A DNA stretch of 64,000 nt from Dyadobacter sp. GTDB taxonomy: Bacteria > Bacteroidota > Bacteroidia > Cytophagales > Spirosomataceae. The DNA lies in contig NZ_JAGIAS010000002.1 of the NCBI RefSeq assembly GCF_017744695.1, positions 558,001 through 622,000 of the forward strand, in the 5' to 3' direction. Numbering within the stretch: the stretch's first letter is position 1; each line of letters opens with the position of its first letter. The notes below the pieces were generated by a model. That model ran no database searches. It had not been told where the DNA came from and saw only the letters and a list, made by a program, of their open reading frames with translations. Of this stretch, positions 43,362 through 52,054 are shown in pieces. The position numbers and the translations under genes were made by a program.

Positions 43362-44096
43362 ATGCAAAAACACATTCTCACCTGCCTGCTTACACTCCTA
43401 TACACATGCGCAAGCGCTCAAACGCCCGACAAAAGTTTCAAAACCGACGACCTGGTCCTGCAAAAGTTAACCGATCACACATACCAGCACCTGACCTATC
43501 TCCAAACCGAAACCTTCGGCAAAGTCCCTTGCAATGGACTGATCGTATTCGATGGCGGCGAGGCGGTGATTTTTGATACGCCGGTGGATGACGCGACGTC
43601 ATCACGGGTGATCCGGTGGGTCGAGGATAGTTTGAAATGCAAGGTGAAGGCGGTGATCGCGACGCATTTTCACGAGGATTGTGTGGGCGGGTTGAAGGCA
43701 TTCCACGATCACGGAATCCCATCATACGCGACGAACAAAACGATCGCATTCGATAAAGAACACAAGTTTCCGGTACCTCAAAAAGGTTTCGACGGCAAGC
43801 TGGACCTGAAAGTGGGCAAAAAGGCGGTCATTGCAGCGTTTTACGGTGAAGGACATACGCGCGATAACATTATCGGCTATTTCCCGAGCGAAAAGGTAAT
43901 GTTCGGTGGCTGCCTGATTAAAGAGGTCGATGCGACCAAAGGCAATCTGGCCGATGCCAATGTCGAAGCGTGGTCTGCCACTGTGACTACGATTAAAAAG
44001 CAATACAGCGACGCGAAAGTGGTGATACCGGGCCACGGAAAGATCGGCGATACCGCATTACTCGACTATACCATTAAACTGTTTTCCCAAAAATAA
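43362..44096 (+). CDS. Subclass B1 metallo-beta-lactamase
   Basis: A 244-residue enzyme from the ATG at 43362 (MQKHILTCLLTLLYTCASAQ, signal peptide). All six zinc ligands of subclass B1 are visible: H102, H104 and H165 for site 1, and D106, C184 and H225 for site 2, in THFHEDCVGG, GEGHTRDNI, GGCLIKE and VIPGHGK. The conserved Lys after the Cys (K187) fits substrate carboxylate binding. It resembles the chromosomal carbapenemases of environmental Bacteroidota such as BlaB. The in-frame start at 43170 lies in the divergent antitoxin gene and is rejected. Resistance phenotype is predicted, not shown. Confidence 0.9.
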   Translation: MQKHILTCLLTLLYTCASAQTPDKSFKTDDLVLQKLTDHTYQHLTYLQTETFGKVPCNGLIVFDGGEAVIFDTPVDDATSSRVIRWVEDSLKCKVKAVIATHFHEDCVGGLKAFHDHGIPSYATNKTIAFDKEHKFPVPQKGFDGKLDLKVGKKAVIAAFYGEGHTRDNIIGYFPSEKVMFGGCLIKEVDATKGNLADANVEAWSATVTTIKKQYSDAKVVIPGHGKIGDTALLDYTIKLFSQK

Positions 44097-44136
44097 ACCG
44101 CAGCGCGGTTGTCTGTTTCTAGCAAATAGGCCGTGC

Positions 44137-44212
44137 AATAACGATTTCAGCTCCGTAGGAGCTTCCTTGGGCATTGTGCATCAGGAAGCTCCTACGGAGC
44201 TGAAACGTTATT
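44137..44212. repeat. Long palindrome with GTA-loop core
   Basis: Arms 44137-44167 and 44183-44212 are complements over about 30 bp with a single-base bulge; inside each arm AGCTCC-GTA-GGAGCT (or its complement with TAC) is itself a palindrome. It fills the gap after the beta-lactamase gene. Confidence 0.88.
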
Positions 44213-44236
44213 GGGGCATTCGGATTTCTATAAACA

Positions 44237-44257
44237 GCAGGCCACGCCGTGGCCTGC
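44237..44257. repeat. Small hairpin
   Basis: GCAGGCCAC, GCC and GTGGCCTGC form 9-bp arms. It follows the longer palindrome and precedes the ThuA gene's 3' end. Confidence 0.75.
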
Positions 44258-44338
44258 ATATCGAAAGTTCCGAGATCAACGGCGATAGTCGGCGGTCCGC
44301 GGTCGGTCAAGAGCCCAACGCTCCTTACCGCACACCTG

Positions 44339-45082
44339 TTACTTCAACCCCTTACCAGTCGCAGCCCAGTAAATACCGCCGTAAAGGTGATCCAGGAACG
44401 ACTGGTCCGAATAAACTAAGCCAATATGCCCCAAACCGGTGTAGAATGCGCGGCCGCCGTCGAAGTTGTGGTACCACGCAATCGGGTGATCGCCCATGCC
44501 GGTGCCCTGGCTGGTTTTAGGATCGTAGGTTTTTTCGTCGATGGTGATCAGCACTTTCAGGTCGTCGGCGTTGAGAGGCTTTTTATATTCGTACCACTCG
44601 TCGGTCCACATCATGCGTTTCGGGAAGCGTTCGAGGCCCGGGAAGTTGCTGTCCTTTACGTCCAGAAATGCGGTTTGCTGCGCAGGGTGGGTTTTGAAAT
44701 AGGCTCCGCACAATTTGCCGTACCACGGCCAGTCGTATTCGGTATCGGCTGCGGCGTGGATGCCTACCCAGCCTTTTCCGCTTTTGATGTATTTTTCGAG
44801 GGCGGCCTGCTGTGCTTCGTTCAGGATATCGCCGGTCGTGTTCAGGAAGATGACCACCGAGTAGTTAGCCAGACTTTTGTCATTGAAAACATCGGCATTC
44901 TCCTGCCAGTCGACCGAAAAATTGTGTCTGGCGGCGAGGTTCCTGACGCCCGTCACACCCTCGTGGATAGAAACGTGGTGAAAACCAGCGGTTTTGGTAA
45001 AAAGTAACGCCTTGAACTGCTGCGCATGCGCCGTAACCGCGCTTCCGATCAGAAGAGACAGGGCCAGTAATTTTTTGAGCAT
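44339..45082 (-). CDS. Secreted ThuA-domain protein
   Basis: A 247-residue protein with a signal peptide (TAHAQQ). The ThuA/trehalose-utilisation fold shows FKALLFTKTAGFHHVSIHEGV, NYSVVIFLNTTGDIL, GKGWVGIHAAADTEYDWPWYGKLCGAYF, HPIAWYHNFDGGRAFYTGLGH and the end YGGIYWAATG. ThuA-like proteins are glutamine-amidotransferase-like beta/alpha domains linked to sugar metabolism; the exact reaction is unknown. Alone between repeats and the Fic operator region. Confidence 0.9.
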   Translation of the reverse strand: MLKKLLALSLLIGSAVTAHAQQFKALLFTKTAGFHHVSIHEGVTGVRNLAARHNFSVDWQENADVFNDKSLANYSVVIFLNTTGDILNEAQQAALEKYIKSGKGWVGIHAAADTEYDWPWYGKLCGAYFKTHPAQQTAFLDVKDSNFPGLERFPKRMMWTDEWYEYKKPLNADDLKVLITIDEKTYDPKTSQGTGMGDHPIAWYHNFDGGRAFYTGLGHIGLVYSDQSFLDHLYGGIYWAATGKGLK

Positions 45083-45187
45083 GATTAAAATTGGAAAAAG
45101 ATGGAAATAGTATTTAAAACAAGCGGAGCTGAGAATTTACTGTTTTGGACATGCGAGATTGGGGCACTTCTAAAATTCAAAGGTCTG

Positions 45188-45314
45188 TTTTAATGCCAAA
45201 ATTCCAACTAACATTAAAATGTTCATAATTTTAATGTTAGCTCAATAAAAAGCATTAAATTTGATACTCAAACCAGAGCTAACATTAAAACAAAGGCCAG
45301 TTTAATGCCAAATT
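45188..45314. promoter_or_regulatory. Operator array before fic
   Basis: A perfect 13-bp dyad (CTAACATTAAAAT at 45208-45220 and its complement at 45228-45240) is followed by a third half-site CTAACATTAAAA (45279-45290). TTTAATGCCAAA occurs at 45189 and 45302 and AGCATTAAA at 45251. The array ends 14 bases before the Fic start. Confidence 0.7.
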
Positions 45315-45327
45315 AACACACGAAACT

Positions 45328-46449
45328 ATGCCGTACCCCATCAATCCCGATCGCAATGTCCCCTGGAATGAGCTTCCCGAGCTTCCGATTTCAGAAGAAT
45401 TGTACCGTAATATCGAAGTATATGAAGCACTGGCGAATGCAAAGGCTGCGTTGGGCAAGCTGCAAGGCAGGAGTATCGCGATCCCCAATCAGGCTGTACT
45501 GATCAACACGATCAGTCTGCAAGAAGCGAAGGCGTCGAGTGCGATCGAGAACATTTTTACAACGGATGACGAACTTTACAAGGCATTCAGTGAGCAGCGG
45601 CCCAACGAAATGAGCGGTTCTGCCAAAGAAGTGTTGCGCTATCGCGAAGCACTTTGGTTTGGCCACGATTTTTTAAAGGATAGCGACCGGTTCAGCGAAG
45701 ATTATTTCAGGGTAGTTTACCAGGAGATTTATCAAACTACCGAAGGCATCAGACCTCCGTTCATACAAACCCATATCCGGCAAGGTGGCACTGGCCCTAA
45801 TGCAGGCAAGCCGGTATACACGCCTCCGCGTGGAACGGGCATTATTGAAGCGAAATTAGCCAATCTGGTCAGTTTCCTGAATGATGACGAAAGCTTCAAA
45901 GTCGATCCGGTACTCAAAATGGCGATTGGTCACTATCAATTCGAAGCCATCCACCCGTTCCGCGACGGCAATGGTCGTACGGGCAGAATTTTCAATATCA
46001 ATTATCTCACACACAAAGGTTTGCTCGACTACCCTATCCTCTTCCTCAGCCGTCACATTCTCGACCACCGTGAAGATTATTACAGTGGCTTAATGGGCGT
46101 CAGTCAGCGCGGCGACTGGAACACCTGGCTTAAATTCATGCTTCATGCTGTTGAAACCACCGCCATTCTAACCTACAACAAAATCAACGACATCCTCAAT
46201 ACGAAAGATGCCATCCGTCAGGTAATCCTGGACGACACGGCCATTACCCGCCCGGAATTGCTGGTCAATGCGATATTCACACAACCCTTCACACGCGTGA
46301 AGCATTTGACGGATCAGCGGCTGTATGCAGAGAATACGGCTAAAAAGTACCTGAATCAGCTAGTGGATTTGGGGGTATTGCAAAGGCGGGTTATTCAGGG
46401 GAATCACTATTATTTGAATCTGGAGTTGTATCGGATTTTGGGGGAGTAA
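45328..46449 (+). CDS. Class II Fic-domain AMP-transferase with C-terminal winged helix
   Basis: A 373-residue protein. The Fic motif is HPFRDGNGRTGR (H209-R220), the catalytic His209 with the phosphate-binding loop. N-terminal to it, S70-S71-A-I-E74-N75 matches the inhibitory helix motif [ST]xxxE[GN], so this is an autoinhibited class II Fic. The C-terminal part (about 300-373, NTAKKYLNQLVDLGVLQRR) is a winged helix that may bind DNA, consistent with the operator array upstream and autoregulation. Fic proteins add AMP to target proteins; the target is unknown. Neighbours are a RelE pair and a beta-lactamase. Confidence 0.93.
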   Translation: MPYPINPDRNVPWNELPELPISEELYRNIEVYEALANAKAALGKLQGRSIAIPNQAVLINTISLQEAKASSAIENIFTTDDELYKAFSEQRPNEMSGSAKEVLRYREALWFGHDFLKDSDRFSEDYFRVVYQEIYQTTEGIRPPFIQTHIRQGGTGPNAGKPVYTPPRGTGIIEAKLANLVSFLNDDESFKVDPVLKMAIGHYQFEAIHPFRDGNGRTGRIFNINYLTHKGLLDYPILFLSRHILDHREDYYSGLMGVSQRGDWNTWLKFMLHAVETTAILTYNKINDILNTKDAIRQVILDDTAITRPELLVNAIFTQPFTRVKHLTDQRLYAENTAKKYLNQLVDLGVLQRRVIQGNHYYLNLELYRILGE

Positions 46450-46453
46450 GCTT

Positions 46454-46714
46454 TCACCGATTGTACACGTCTTTTCGATCGCCAATCGATACAATTATTA
46501 TCCGCAGTTCTCCATCATTAATTTCATACAGAATTCCATAGTTACCTACGCGGGCTCGATATACATCATGGATAGCAGCGAGCTTCCTTACTCCTGCCTG
46601 ATATGGATTCTCGCCCAAGGAATCAATCTTCTTGACGACCTGAACAACAGCCCGCTTGGGTAGTTTATTAAGTTCTTTTATTGCGCGTTTTTCGTAACTG
46701 ATTTTATATCTCAT
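46454..46714 (-). CDS. RelE/ParE-type toxin
   Basis: An 86-residue toxin: MRYKISYEKRAIKELNKLPKRAVVQVVKKIDSLGENPYQAGVRKL is the RelE family core, followed by VYRARVGNYGILYEI and IIIVSIGDRKDVY, the usual RelE ending with HRxxxY replaced by DRKDVY. The start overlaps the antitoxin stop (ATGA), so the antitoxin is translated first. Ribosome-dependent mRNA cleavage is expected from the family. Confidence 0.9.
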   Translation of the reverse strand: MRYKISYEKRAIKELNKLPKRAVVQVVKKIDSLGENPYQAGVRKLAAIHDVYRARVGNYGILYEINDGELRIIIVSIGDRKDVYNR

Positions 46715-46893
46715 ATTTTACCATGGCTCCGCAGGAATGCCATGGCTTCTTCTTCTGATATAAACTCCCCATTCTTCCGCTCCTCATAGATCTTCATATC
46801 AATCAGATCCTCATGGATTTCCCGCGCTGTCAATTTCTTCGGCTTTGGCTTGCCTTCCAACACATTACCAGCCTTTTTTCCTATGGTTTGCAT
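46711..46893 (-). CDS. Antitoxin of the RelE pair
   Basis: A 60-residue protein from the ATG at 46893 (MQTIGKKAGNVLEGK); the only upstream start is a TTG. The C-terminus KIYEERKNGEFISEEEAMAFLRSH is the helix-rich toxin-binding part of small Bacteroidota antitoxins. Stop and toxin start overlap by four bases. Confidence 0.83.
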   Translation of the reverse strand: MQTIGKKAGNVLEGKPKPKKLTAREIHEDLIDMKIYEERKNGEFISEEEAMAFLRSHGKI

Positions 46894-47037
46894 GGACGTG
46901 AGTGATTTGAGTTTAAGCAAATTTACATCTTTTCAAGCTTCTTATCAATGCGGACCTTTGTCCGAACTATTCAAATTTCGCGGTTACTTATCAGACATTC
47001 AATACTGATTATCGAGTGACAGAAAGTATTGAGCAAA

Positions 47038-47068
47038 CAAAAAACAGCCGGAACACATGCCCCGGCTG
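47038..47068 (-). terminator. Rho-independent terminator of the PVC-type gene
   Basis: CAGCCGG (47045-47051) pairs with CCGGCTG (47062-47068). On the minus strand the hairpin is followed by a run of T, because the plus strand has AAAAAAC before it. Confidence 0.8.
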
Positions 47069-47094
47069 CAATTCAAAACAATTCAAAATACAAA

Positions 47095-50000
47095 TTACCG
47101 ACCCACTTTCAACCGCGTCTGCGCGCCGCCGCTTACATCTTTCAATTCCACTTTCAAGCCACCTTTCACAACATTCCGATCTAGAACGAGTGTGATGGGT
47201 TGAATGCCTTGCGAAAGGTCGGCGGTGATGGTGCCGTCGGAGATTTTCAAAGGTTTGTTGCCGTTATAGGCTTTAACGCCGCTAGTGCTGTTCAATGCGA
47301 AGGCTACCGGGCCCTTGGTTAATGCTTCGATTTCAAAATTAATAATGCTGAACGGTTTGCCGGCCCCATTTTGCATTTCGGGCAGCTCATCCACCGGTAA
47401 TTCACCGGAGACTTTGCTATATACAGGTGCCTTTGTGATCCTGGCGCCTTTTCCGGCGATGACCGGGCCTTCCATGTTGAATTTAGAGGCCAGGTCCTTG
47501 CTCAACTCCACATTCTCCCACCTACGCACGTAACGCGTTGCGGGCACACGGAAGTCGCCCGGTTCGCCGAGTTTGGTGAGGAATGCGACGAGGTTTACGA
47601 ATTGGTCACGGTCGAGGCTGGCGGTGAGGCCCGGAGGCATAAGAGAGCCGGGAACCTTTTCCATTATTTGTACCTGGCTTTTGGCGATGGAAACCTCTTT
47701 GCCGGTCACGTCGCGGATCACGATTTCGTTGGCACCGTCGGAAGCGAGGTAGCCCATCAGTTCGGAGCCGTCTTTTTTCACGACACGTTTCAAATCGTAA
47801 CCCTCCTTGATCGAGTTGCTTGGATAAATGATCGAACGGATAATGGTTTCCGCCGGCGAACTGGTACCGAGGCTGCTCAGGTCGGGGCCGATCAATCCGC
47901 CTGCGCCGCCGATGGCGTGGCAGGTCGTGCAGCTCGACTCGGCCTTGCGGAAAATCAGCTCTCCTTTGGCGGCATCGCCTTTTTCACGCGCCAACTTCGC
48001 GAGCCCCTCGATGGTTTTGTCGTCGAGGTCCTGCGGCATTTTCGGTGCGGGCATAGAGCCCCCCGATGCTTCCAGGGCCTTTTTCAAGGCTGCGATCTCA
48101 TCGATGCTCTGGCGTGTCCAGCCGGCGCGCTGCTGCACCAATATGCGTCCGCGTTTGGCAAATGCTTCCGGGATTTTTTTCGCAGCGATGGCGTCGGCCA
48201 ATGCTGCGGCACCGGAGTTGGATGGGATGAATGCCAGGAAGAGGTCCGACACGTCGGTATCCGCCGGCAGCGAGCGCATGAGTTCCGCGCTTACTTGGGC
48301 ACCTGCTTTTTCATCCAGACCAGCCAGTTGCGAAGCGGCAATAATGCGCACTTCCGGGGTATTTTTCGGGCCGGTCAGGTCGGTTACCAATTGCAGGGCT
48401 TTCGGTTTGTCAATAGCTCCCAATGCCCCGAGCGCGGCTTTCTTGGTAGCAGGGTTGCCATTCTGGATAAGGCTCGTCAGTCGGTCGTTCAATGAAGAGA
48501 TTTTCCAAAGACCGATCAGACGAATGGCGCTGAGGCTAACCGATTCGTCCTCATTGCCGATCAGCGAAGCGATGCGTTCGGTGTTTTTATTCGGAATGAC
48601 TTTGCGCTGGCTTCCTGCTTCTTCCAATGCAGTCAATTGCACGGCCGCATTCTTGTTATTAGGTTGAACCGCGAGATCCAGCAGCATATTCAGGTCAGCG
48701 GGCTGGCCGAGACGGGCGATCGACGCCAGCACGTCTTTCTGGTATTCGTCAGGTACCTGGCCTTTTTGGTACAATGCAGTAAGCAAGGCGGCAGCATCGG
48801 CACTTGTCGCCGATTTCAATGCATAAGCGGTCTTTTTAGCATCGCCAAGCAGGTTCGGATCTGTTTTCAGTTTGGCGACCCAAACTGGTTCCAGTTCGCG
48901 AACGGTTTGCCATAATGCGAAGTCCAGGAACTCGTCCATTTGCGCGTCGAGAACCGTCAATGCGGTTTTGGCAGCTTCCGGTGTCTTTGTTTTGCGCAAT
49001 GCGATCACGGCTTCCAGGCGTACCTGCGGATGGGAATCACCGACCGCTTTCGCCAGCAATGCCGGGGTATTGGAAACTTTCGGGTACCAGAGCGCCAGCG
49101 CACGCAATGCAGCCGCACGTACGTTGTGGCTTTTTGCATTCAACAGATTCAGCAGTACCGGCTCGTTTACGGTTTCCAATGTTTGATATAACCACAATGC
49201 TTCCAGGAGATTATGCTCGTATTTCGCATCATTTTTATCCAAACCAGTCACCCATTTTTCCAAAGCAGGCAATACTTCCTTCGTACCACGCGCTTTCAAT
49301 ACTTGTTTCGCTTGCAGGCGTGTCCAGTCCTCGGGTACTTTCAAAGATTCAAGCAATTCATTTACAGAAGCTTTATTCAGCTGAGGCTTTTTAACCAATG
49401 GACGGTTTTTGGCCACAATGCGCCAGATACGGCCGTGCTGCTGGTCGCGGCGGGGATCGTGGAAATCCACTTCGCCGTGCTGGATGATAGGATTGTACCA
49501 GTCGGCCACGTAAATGGCGCCATCAGGACCTACATTGATATCCACCGGACGGAAAGCGACATTGTCCGACCACATCAGGTCGTCGGTTTGTTTTGACACA
49601 TAACCACTACCCTGCTCTTCGAGTTTGAAGCTGTTAATGCGGTTCGCGCGGAAGTCGTTGGTGATCATGCGGCCTTGCCATGCGTCCGGTAAATGCCCGC
49701 CCGAAACGACGTCGAGACCCGAATGTTTCGGCTGGCCGGGGTTCAATCCACGCAGGATGCGCGCCGCGCCGGGAGCCGTCACGAACGTAGCGCCGGGGAA
49801 CGCGTAGTTAATACCCTCGCCACCAGCACCATCCGTCGCAAAGGACTGTCCCCATTTATCGAACTGCAAGCCCCACGGGTTCACAAGCCCGCGTGCGTAC
49901 ACCTCCATGTCCAGGTTGCGCGTGTTGAGCTGCCATACGCCACCGCCTTCGAGGCGTTTGATACCGAATGGCGTTTCCACGTGGCTGTAAATGTAGATCG

Positions 50001-50544
50001 ACTGGTTGAAGTACATCCGGCCCTCGGGTCCCCACCGGAACGTATGGATCAAATGGTGGGTGTCGCCGGTTCCGAAACCGCTCAGGATACGACGTTTTTT
50101 TTCGGCCTTACCGTCGCCATCGGTATCGGCAAAATGCAGGATTTCGGTAGAGTTGGCCACATAGCAGCCTCCGTCGCCGGGTAGGATGCCAGTTGGTTGT
50201 ATCAATCCTTCGGCAAAAACGGTCGATTTATCGGCTTTGCCGTCGCCGTCCGTGTCTTCCAGGACAAATATCTTGTCGTTCGCCGATTCACCGGTTTTCA
50301 AATGCGGATACACCGTACTGCTCACCACCCAGAGGCGGCCTTCGGTGTCCCAGTTCATCTGGATCGGTTTTGCGACCATCGGGTCGGAGGCGAAAAGGGT
50401 TACCTCAAAGCCCTCAGCCAGTTTGAAGGATTTTAGTTCCTTTTCAACGTCGGGGTCCAGGTTAAAGGGATGCTGCTCGGGCTCGGTCGAGGAGGTTAGC
50501 AGCATCATGGGAAGGAGCAACGCTCCGTAAAGTAGTTTTTTCAT
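47095..50544 (-). CDS. PVC-type haem-binding dehydrogenase-like protein with HEAT repeats
   Basis: A very large (1149-residue) secreted protein. After the signal sequence comes a membrane-bound-dehydrogenase-type beta-propeller (about 25-420: NWDTEGRLWVVSSTVYPHLKTGE, GDGGCYVANSTEILHF, NPWGLQFDKWGQ, GPDGAIYVADWYNPI), then HEAT-like repeats (about 440-790), a cytochrome c domain with the haem motif C-T-T-C-H near residue 873 and a C-terminal beta domain. This is the PVC-type arrangement of propeller plus CxxCH, abundant in Planctomycetes and also in this phylum. It probably transfers electrons from oxidation of sugars in the periplasm. The GDSL gene upstream is often linked. Confidence 0.9.
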   Translation of the reverse strand: MKKLLYGALLLPMMLLTSSTEPEQHPFNLDPDVEKELKSFKLAEGFEVTLFASDPMVAKPIQMNWDTEGRLWVVSSTVYPHLKTGESANDKIFVLEDTDGDGKADKSTVFAEGLIQPTGILPGDGGCYVANSTEILHFADTDGDGKAEKKRRILSGFGTGDTHHLIHTFRWGPEGRMYFNQSIYIYSHVETPFGIKRLEGGGVWQLNTRNLDMEVYARGLVNPWGLQFDKWGQSFATDGAGGEGINYAFPGATFVTAPGAARILRGLNPGQPKHSGLDVVSGGHLPDAWQGRMITNDFRANRINSFKLEEQGSGYVSKQTDDLMWSDNVAFRPVDINVGPDGAIYVADWYNPIIQHGEVDFHDPRRDQQHGRIWRIVAKNRPLVKKPQLNKASVNELLESLKVPEDWTRLQAKQVLKARGTKEVLPALEKWVTGLDKNDAKYEHNLLEALWLYQTLETVNEPVLLNLLNAKSHNVRAAALRALALWYPKVSNTPALLAKAVGDSHPQVRLEAVIALRKTKTPEAAKTALTVLDAQMDEFLDFALWQTVRELEPVWVAKLKTDPNLLGDAKKTAYALKSATSADAAALLTALYQKGQVPDEYQKDVLASIARLGQPADLNMLLDLAVQPNNKNAAVQLTALEEAGSQRKVIPNKNTERIASLIGNEDESVSLSAIRLIGLWKISSLNDRLTSLIQNGNPATKKAALGALGAIDKPKALQLVTDLTGPKNTPEVRIIAASQLAGLDEKAGAQVSAELMRSLPADTDVSDLFLAFIPSNSGAAALADAIAAKKIPEAFAKRGRILVQQRAGWTRQSIDEIAALKKALEASGGSMPAPKMPQDLDDKTIEGLAKLAREKGDAAKGELIFRKAESSCTTCHAIGGAGGLIGPDLSSLGTSSPAETIIRSIIYPSNSIKEGYDLKRVVKKDGSELMGYLASDGANEIVIRDVTGKEVSIAKSQVQIMEKVPGSLMPPGLTASLDRDQFVNLVAFLTKLGEPGDFRVPATRYVRRWENVELSKDLASKFNMEGPVIAGKGARITKAPVYSKVSGELPVDELPEMQNGAGKPFSIINFEIEALTKGPVAFALNSTSGVKAYNGNKPLKISDGTITADLSQGIQPITLVLDRNVVKGGLKVELKDVSGGAQTRLKVGR

Positions 50545-50576
50545 ATTTGGGTTGTCGGCCGTCGGCTATCAGCTTT

Positions 50577-50706
50577 CGGCTTTGTTACAAATCTTGCGGT
50601 GCGCTGCACCTTTTTTGGATAATTCTTGCCGCAGGACTTCGGCTGTCGGCTTTCAGCTTTCGGCTTTCGGCTTTGTGCAAATCTTGCGGTGTGCTGCACC
50701 TTTTTT
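50577..50706. repeat. Direct repeat with terminator hairpins
   Basis: Two copies (50577-50616 and 50668-50706) of a ~40-bp unit that starts CGGCTTTGT, continues ACAAATCTTGCGGTG and GCTGCACC and ends in six T. The hairpin GGTGC-GCT-GCACC (GGTGT in the second copy) plus T-run would terminate plus-strand transcription. The rest of the gap is stutter repeat (GTCGGCTTTCAGC words). Confidence 0.8.
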
Positions 50707-50764
50707 TCGATACATCCTTACTCGCCACGGTGCCGACGGCCGATAGCCGACAGCCACCAGCCGC

Positions 50765-51961
50765 TCATTCCAGCTTCCGCAGCTCATACACCACTTCCTT
50801 CGGCTCGGCATGAAGGATAATCTGCCCTTCAAGCCATTTGATGAGGATATTCTGCTCTTCAAGCCCCTTCACGTGACGGCCCTGTTCATATTTGCGGAAA
50901 CCGATGATATAGGTCTGGTTCAATGGTCGGTACTGAAAAAAATGCAATTCATTTTTTCGGATAATCATCTCGCGGATACGCGCCGACTGCTCAAACGGCG
51001 GCCCCTGGATAATGTCGATGCCCTTTTCCCAATCTTTCGCAGAGGCGGTCACCACCTGGTTGTGGCCGGCGGTAAGGGTGTAGTATCCCTTTTTCAAACC
51101 TCTGATACGCACCGTTTCCAGTTGCTCCGTAGAACCGGCTGCATCTGCGGGCCAGGGGAGCGGCAGATATTGCGGCACCTTTTTAAAGGTCATCATTGCC
51201 GAACCATCGGCCGATTTGGAAAACTGTTTAGCGTCAAAATTGGTCTCCGTCTTACTGTCGGTCAGTCCGAGGGCACGTTCCAGGATCAATGCAAGATGAT
51301 AGTAACCGGCCTCGTTCAAATGCACGGTATTTTCAACGATGTTCTCCTTTTGGGCCAGTGTTTCAATAGGCTGGTAAATATCGATGAACTGTTTGCTGCG
51401 CTGGGTGGCTACTTCGGAAATGGCTTTGGAGTAGAGCTTCAAATCAGCGTTGCGGCTGGCAATATGTTGCGCGGTGTCAGCGGACACTACCGGGATCGTC
51501 GATAACAGCACGGTCCGGGCGCCTAGCGCATCTATTTTATCAATCAGTTTATTCAAGCCTTCCTTAAAATGCGCCACACCTCCCTGCCCTTCCTGCGCCT
51601 CCACTCCCCCATACGCGAGGAATACAATGCTCGGTGCGGCAGCGGTAATATCCTGCATCAAATGCTCGTAAGGCGTCGGCGGGTTGGTGTAAGTGCTGCG
51701 GGCTTCTCCCCATACATTGTCGCCCGTCCAGCCGAGGTTGCGGAAAGTAATGCCCTTGTCGGCAAAACGGGTGGTGAGGGCCAGTTCCAGGTAACCGTAC
51801 TGGAATTCGTTCTCAAAAATGGAATTCCCCAGGAATACAACGCGGTCGCCGTCTTTCAGCACATTCGGGCTTTTGTTCTGGGCGTGAGTGGGTCCGTAGA
51901 CGAGGGTTAGTAATAACAGAAAAATACAAACCGGAAGCCCCGGCAGTCTAAAATTGCTCAT
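50765..51961 (-). CDS. Secreted SGNH/GDSL-type hydrolase
   Basis: A 398-residue protein with a signal peptide ending GPTHAQN. The SGNH blocks are present in altered form: FLGNSIFENE (block I, Ser in GNSI), NLGWTGDNVW (block II Gly), AYGGVEAQEG (block III) and ENTVHLNEAGYYHL (block V His). Such divergent esterases often precede PVC-type haem proteins. Likely esterase or carbohydrate deacetylase acting on sugar esters; activity is inferred. It lies 220 bases before the PVC-type gene with repeats between. Confidence 0.85.
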   Translation of the reverse strand: MSNFRLPGLPVCIFLLLLTLVYGPTHAQNKSPNVLKDGDRVVFLGNSIFENEFQYGYLELALTTRFADKGITFRNLGWTGDNVWGEARSTYTNPPTPYEHLMQDITAAAPSIVFLAYGGVEAQEGQGGVAHFKEGLNKLIDKIDALGARTVLLSTIPVVSADTAQHIASRNADLKLYSKAISEVATQRSKQFIDIYQPIETLAQKENIVENTVHLNEAGYYHLALILERALGLTDSKTETNFDAKQFSKSADGSAMMTFKKVPQYLPLPWPADAAGSTEQLETVRIRGLKKGYYTLTAGHNQVVTASAKDWEKGIDIIQGPPFEQSARIREMIIRKNELHFFQYRPLNQTYIIGFRKYEQGRHVKGLEEQNILIKWLEGQIILHAEPKEVVYELRKLE

Positions 51962-52054
51962 TTACCTTGGGTTAAGTGTTTGGCAGAGTACTTTAATAGC
52001 ATACAAAGACCCAAAACCTTCGAACTTAACCGCCCGTTACACAAAATTCGAGCG

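Noticed and set aside
47602..48495. Open frame of 297 codons on the plus strand
   Set aside because: Antisense shadow of the PVC-type haem protein gene.
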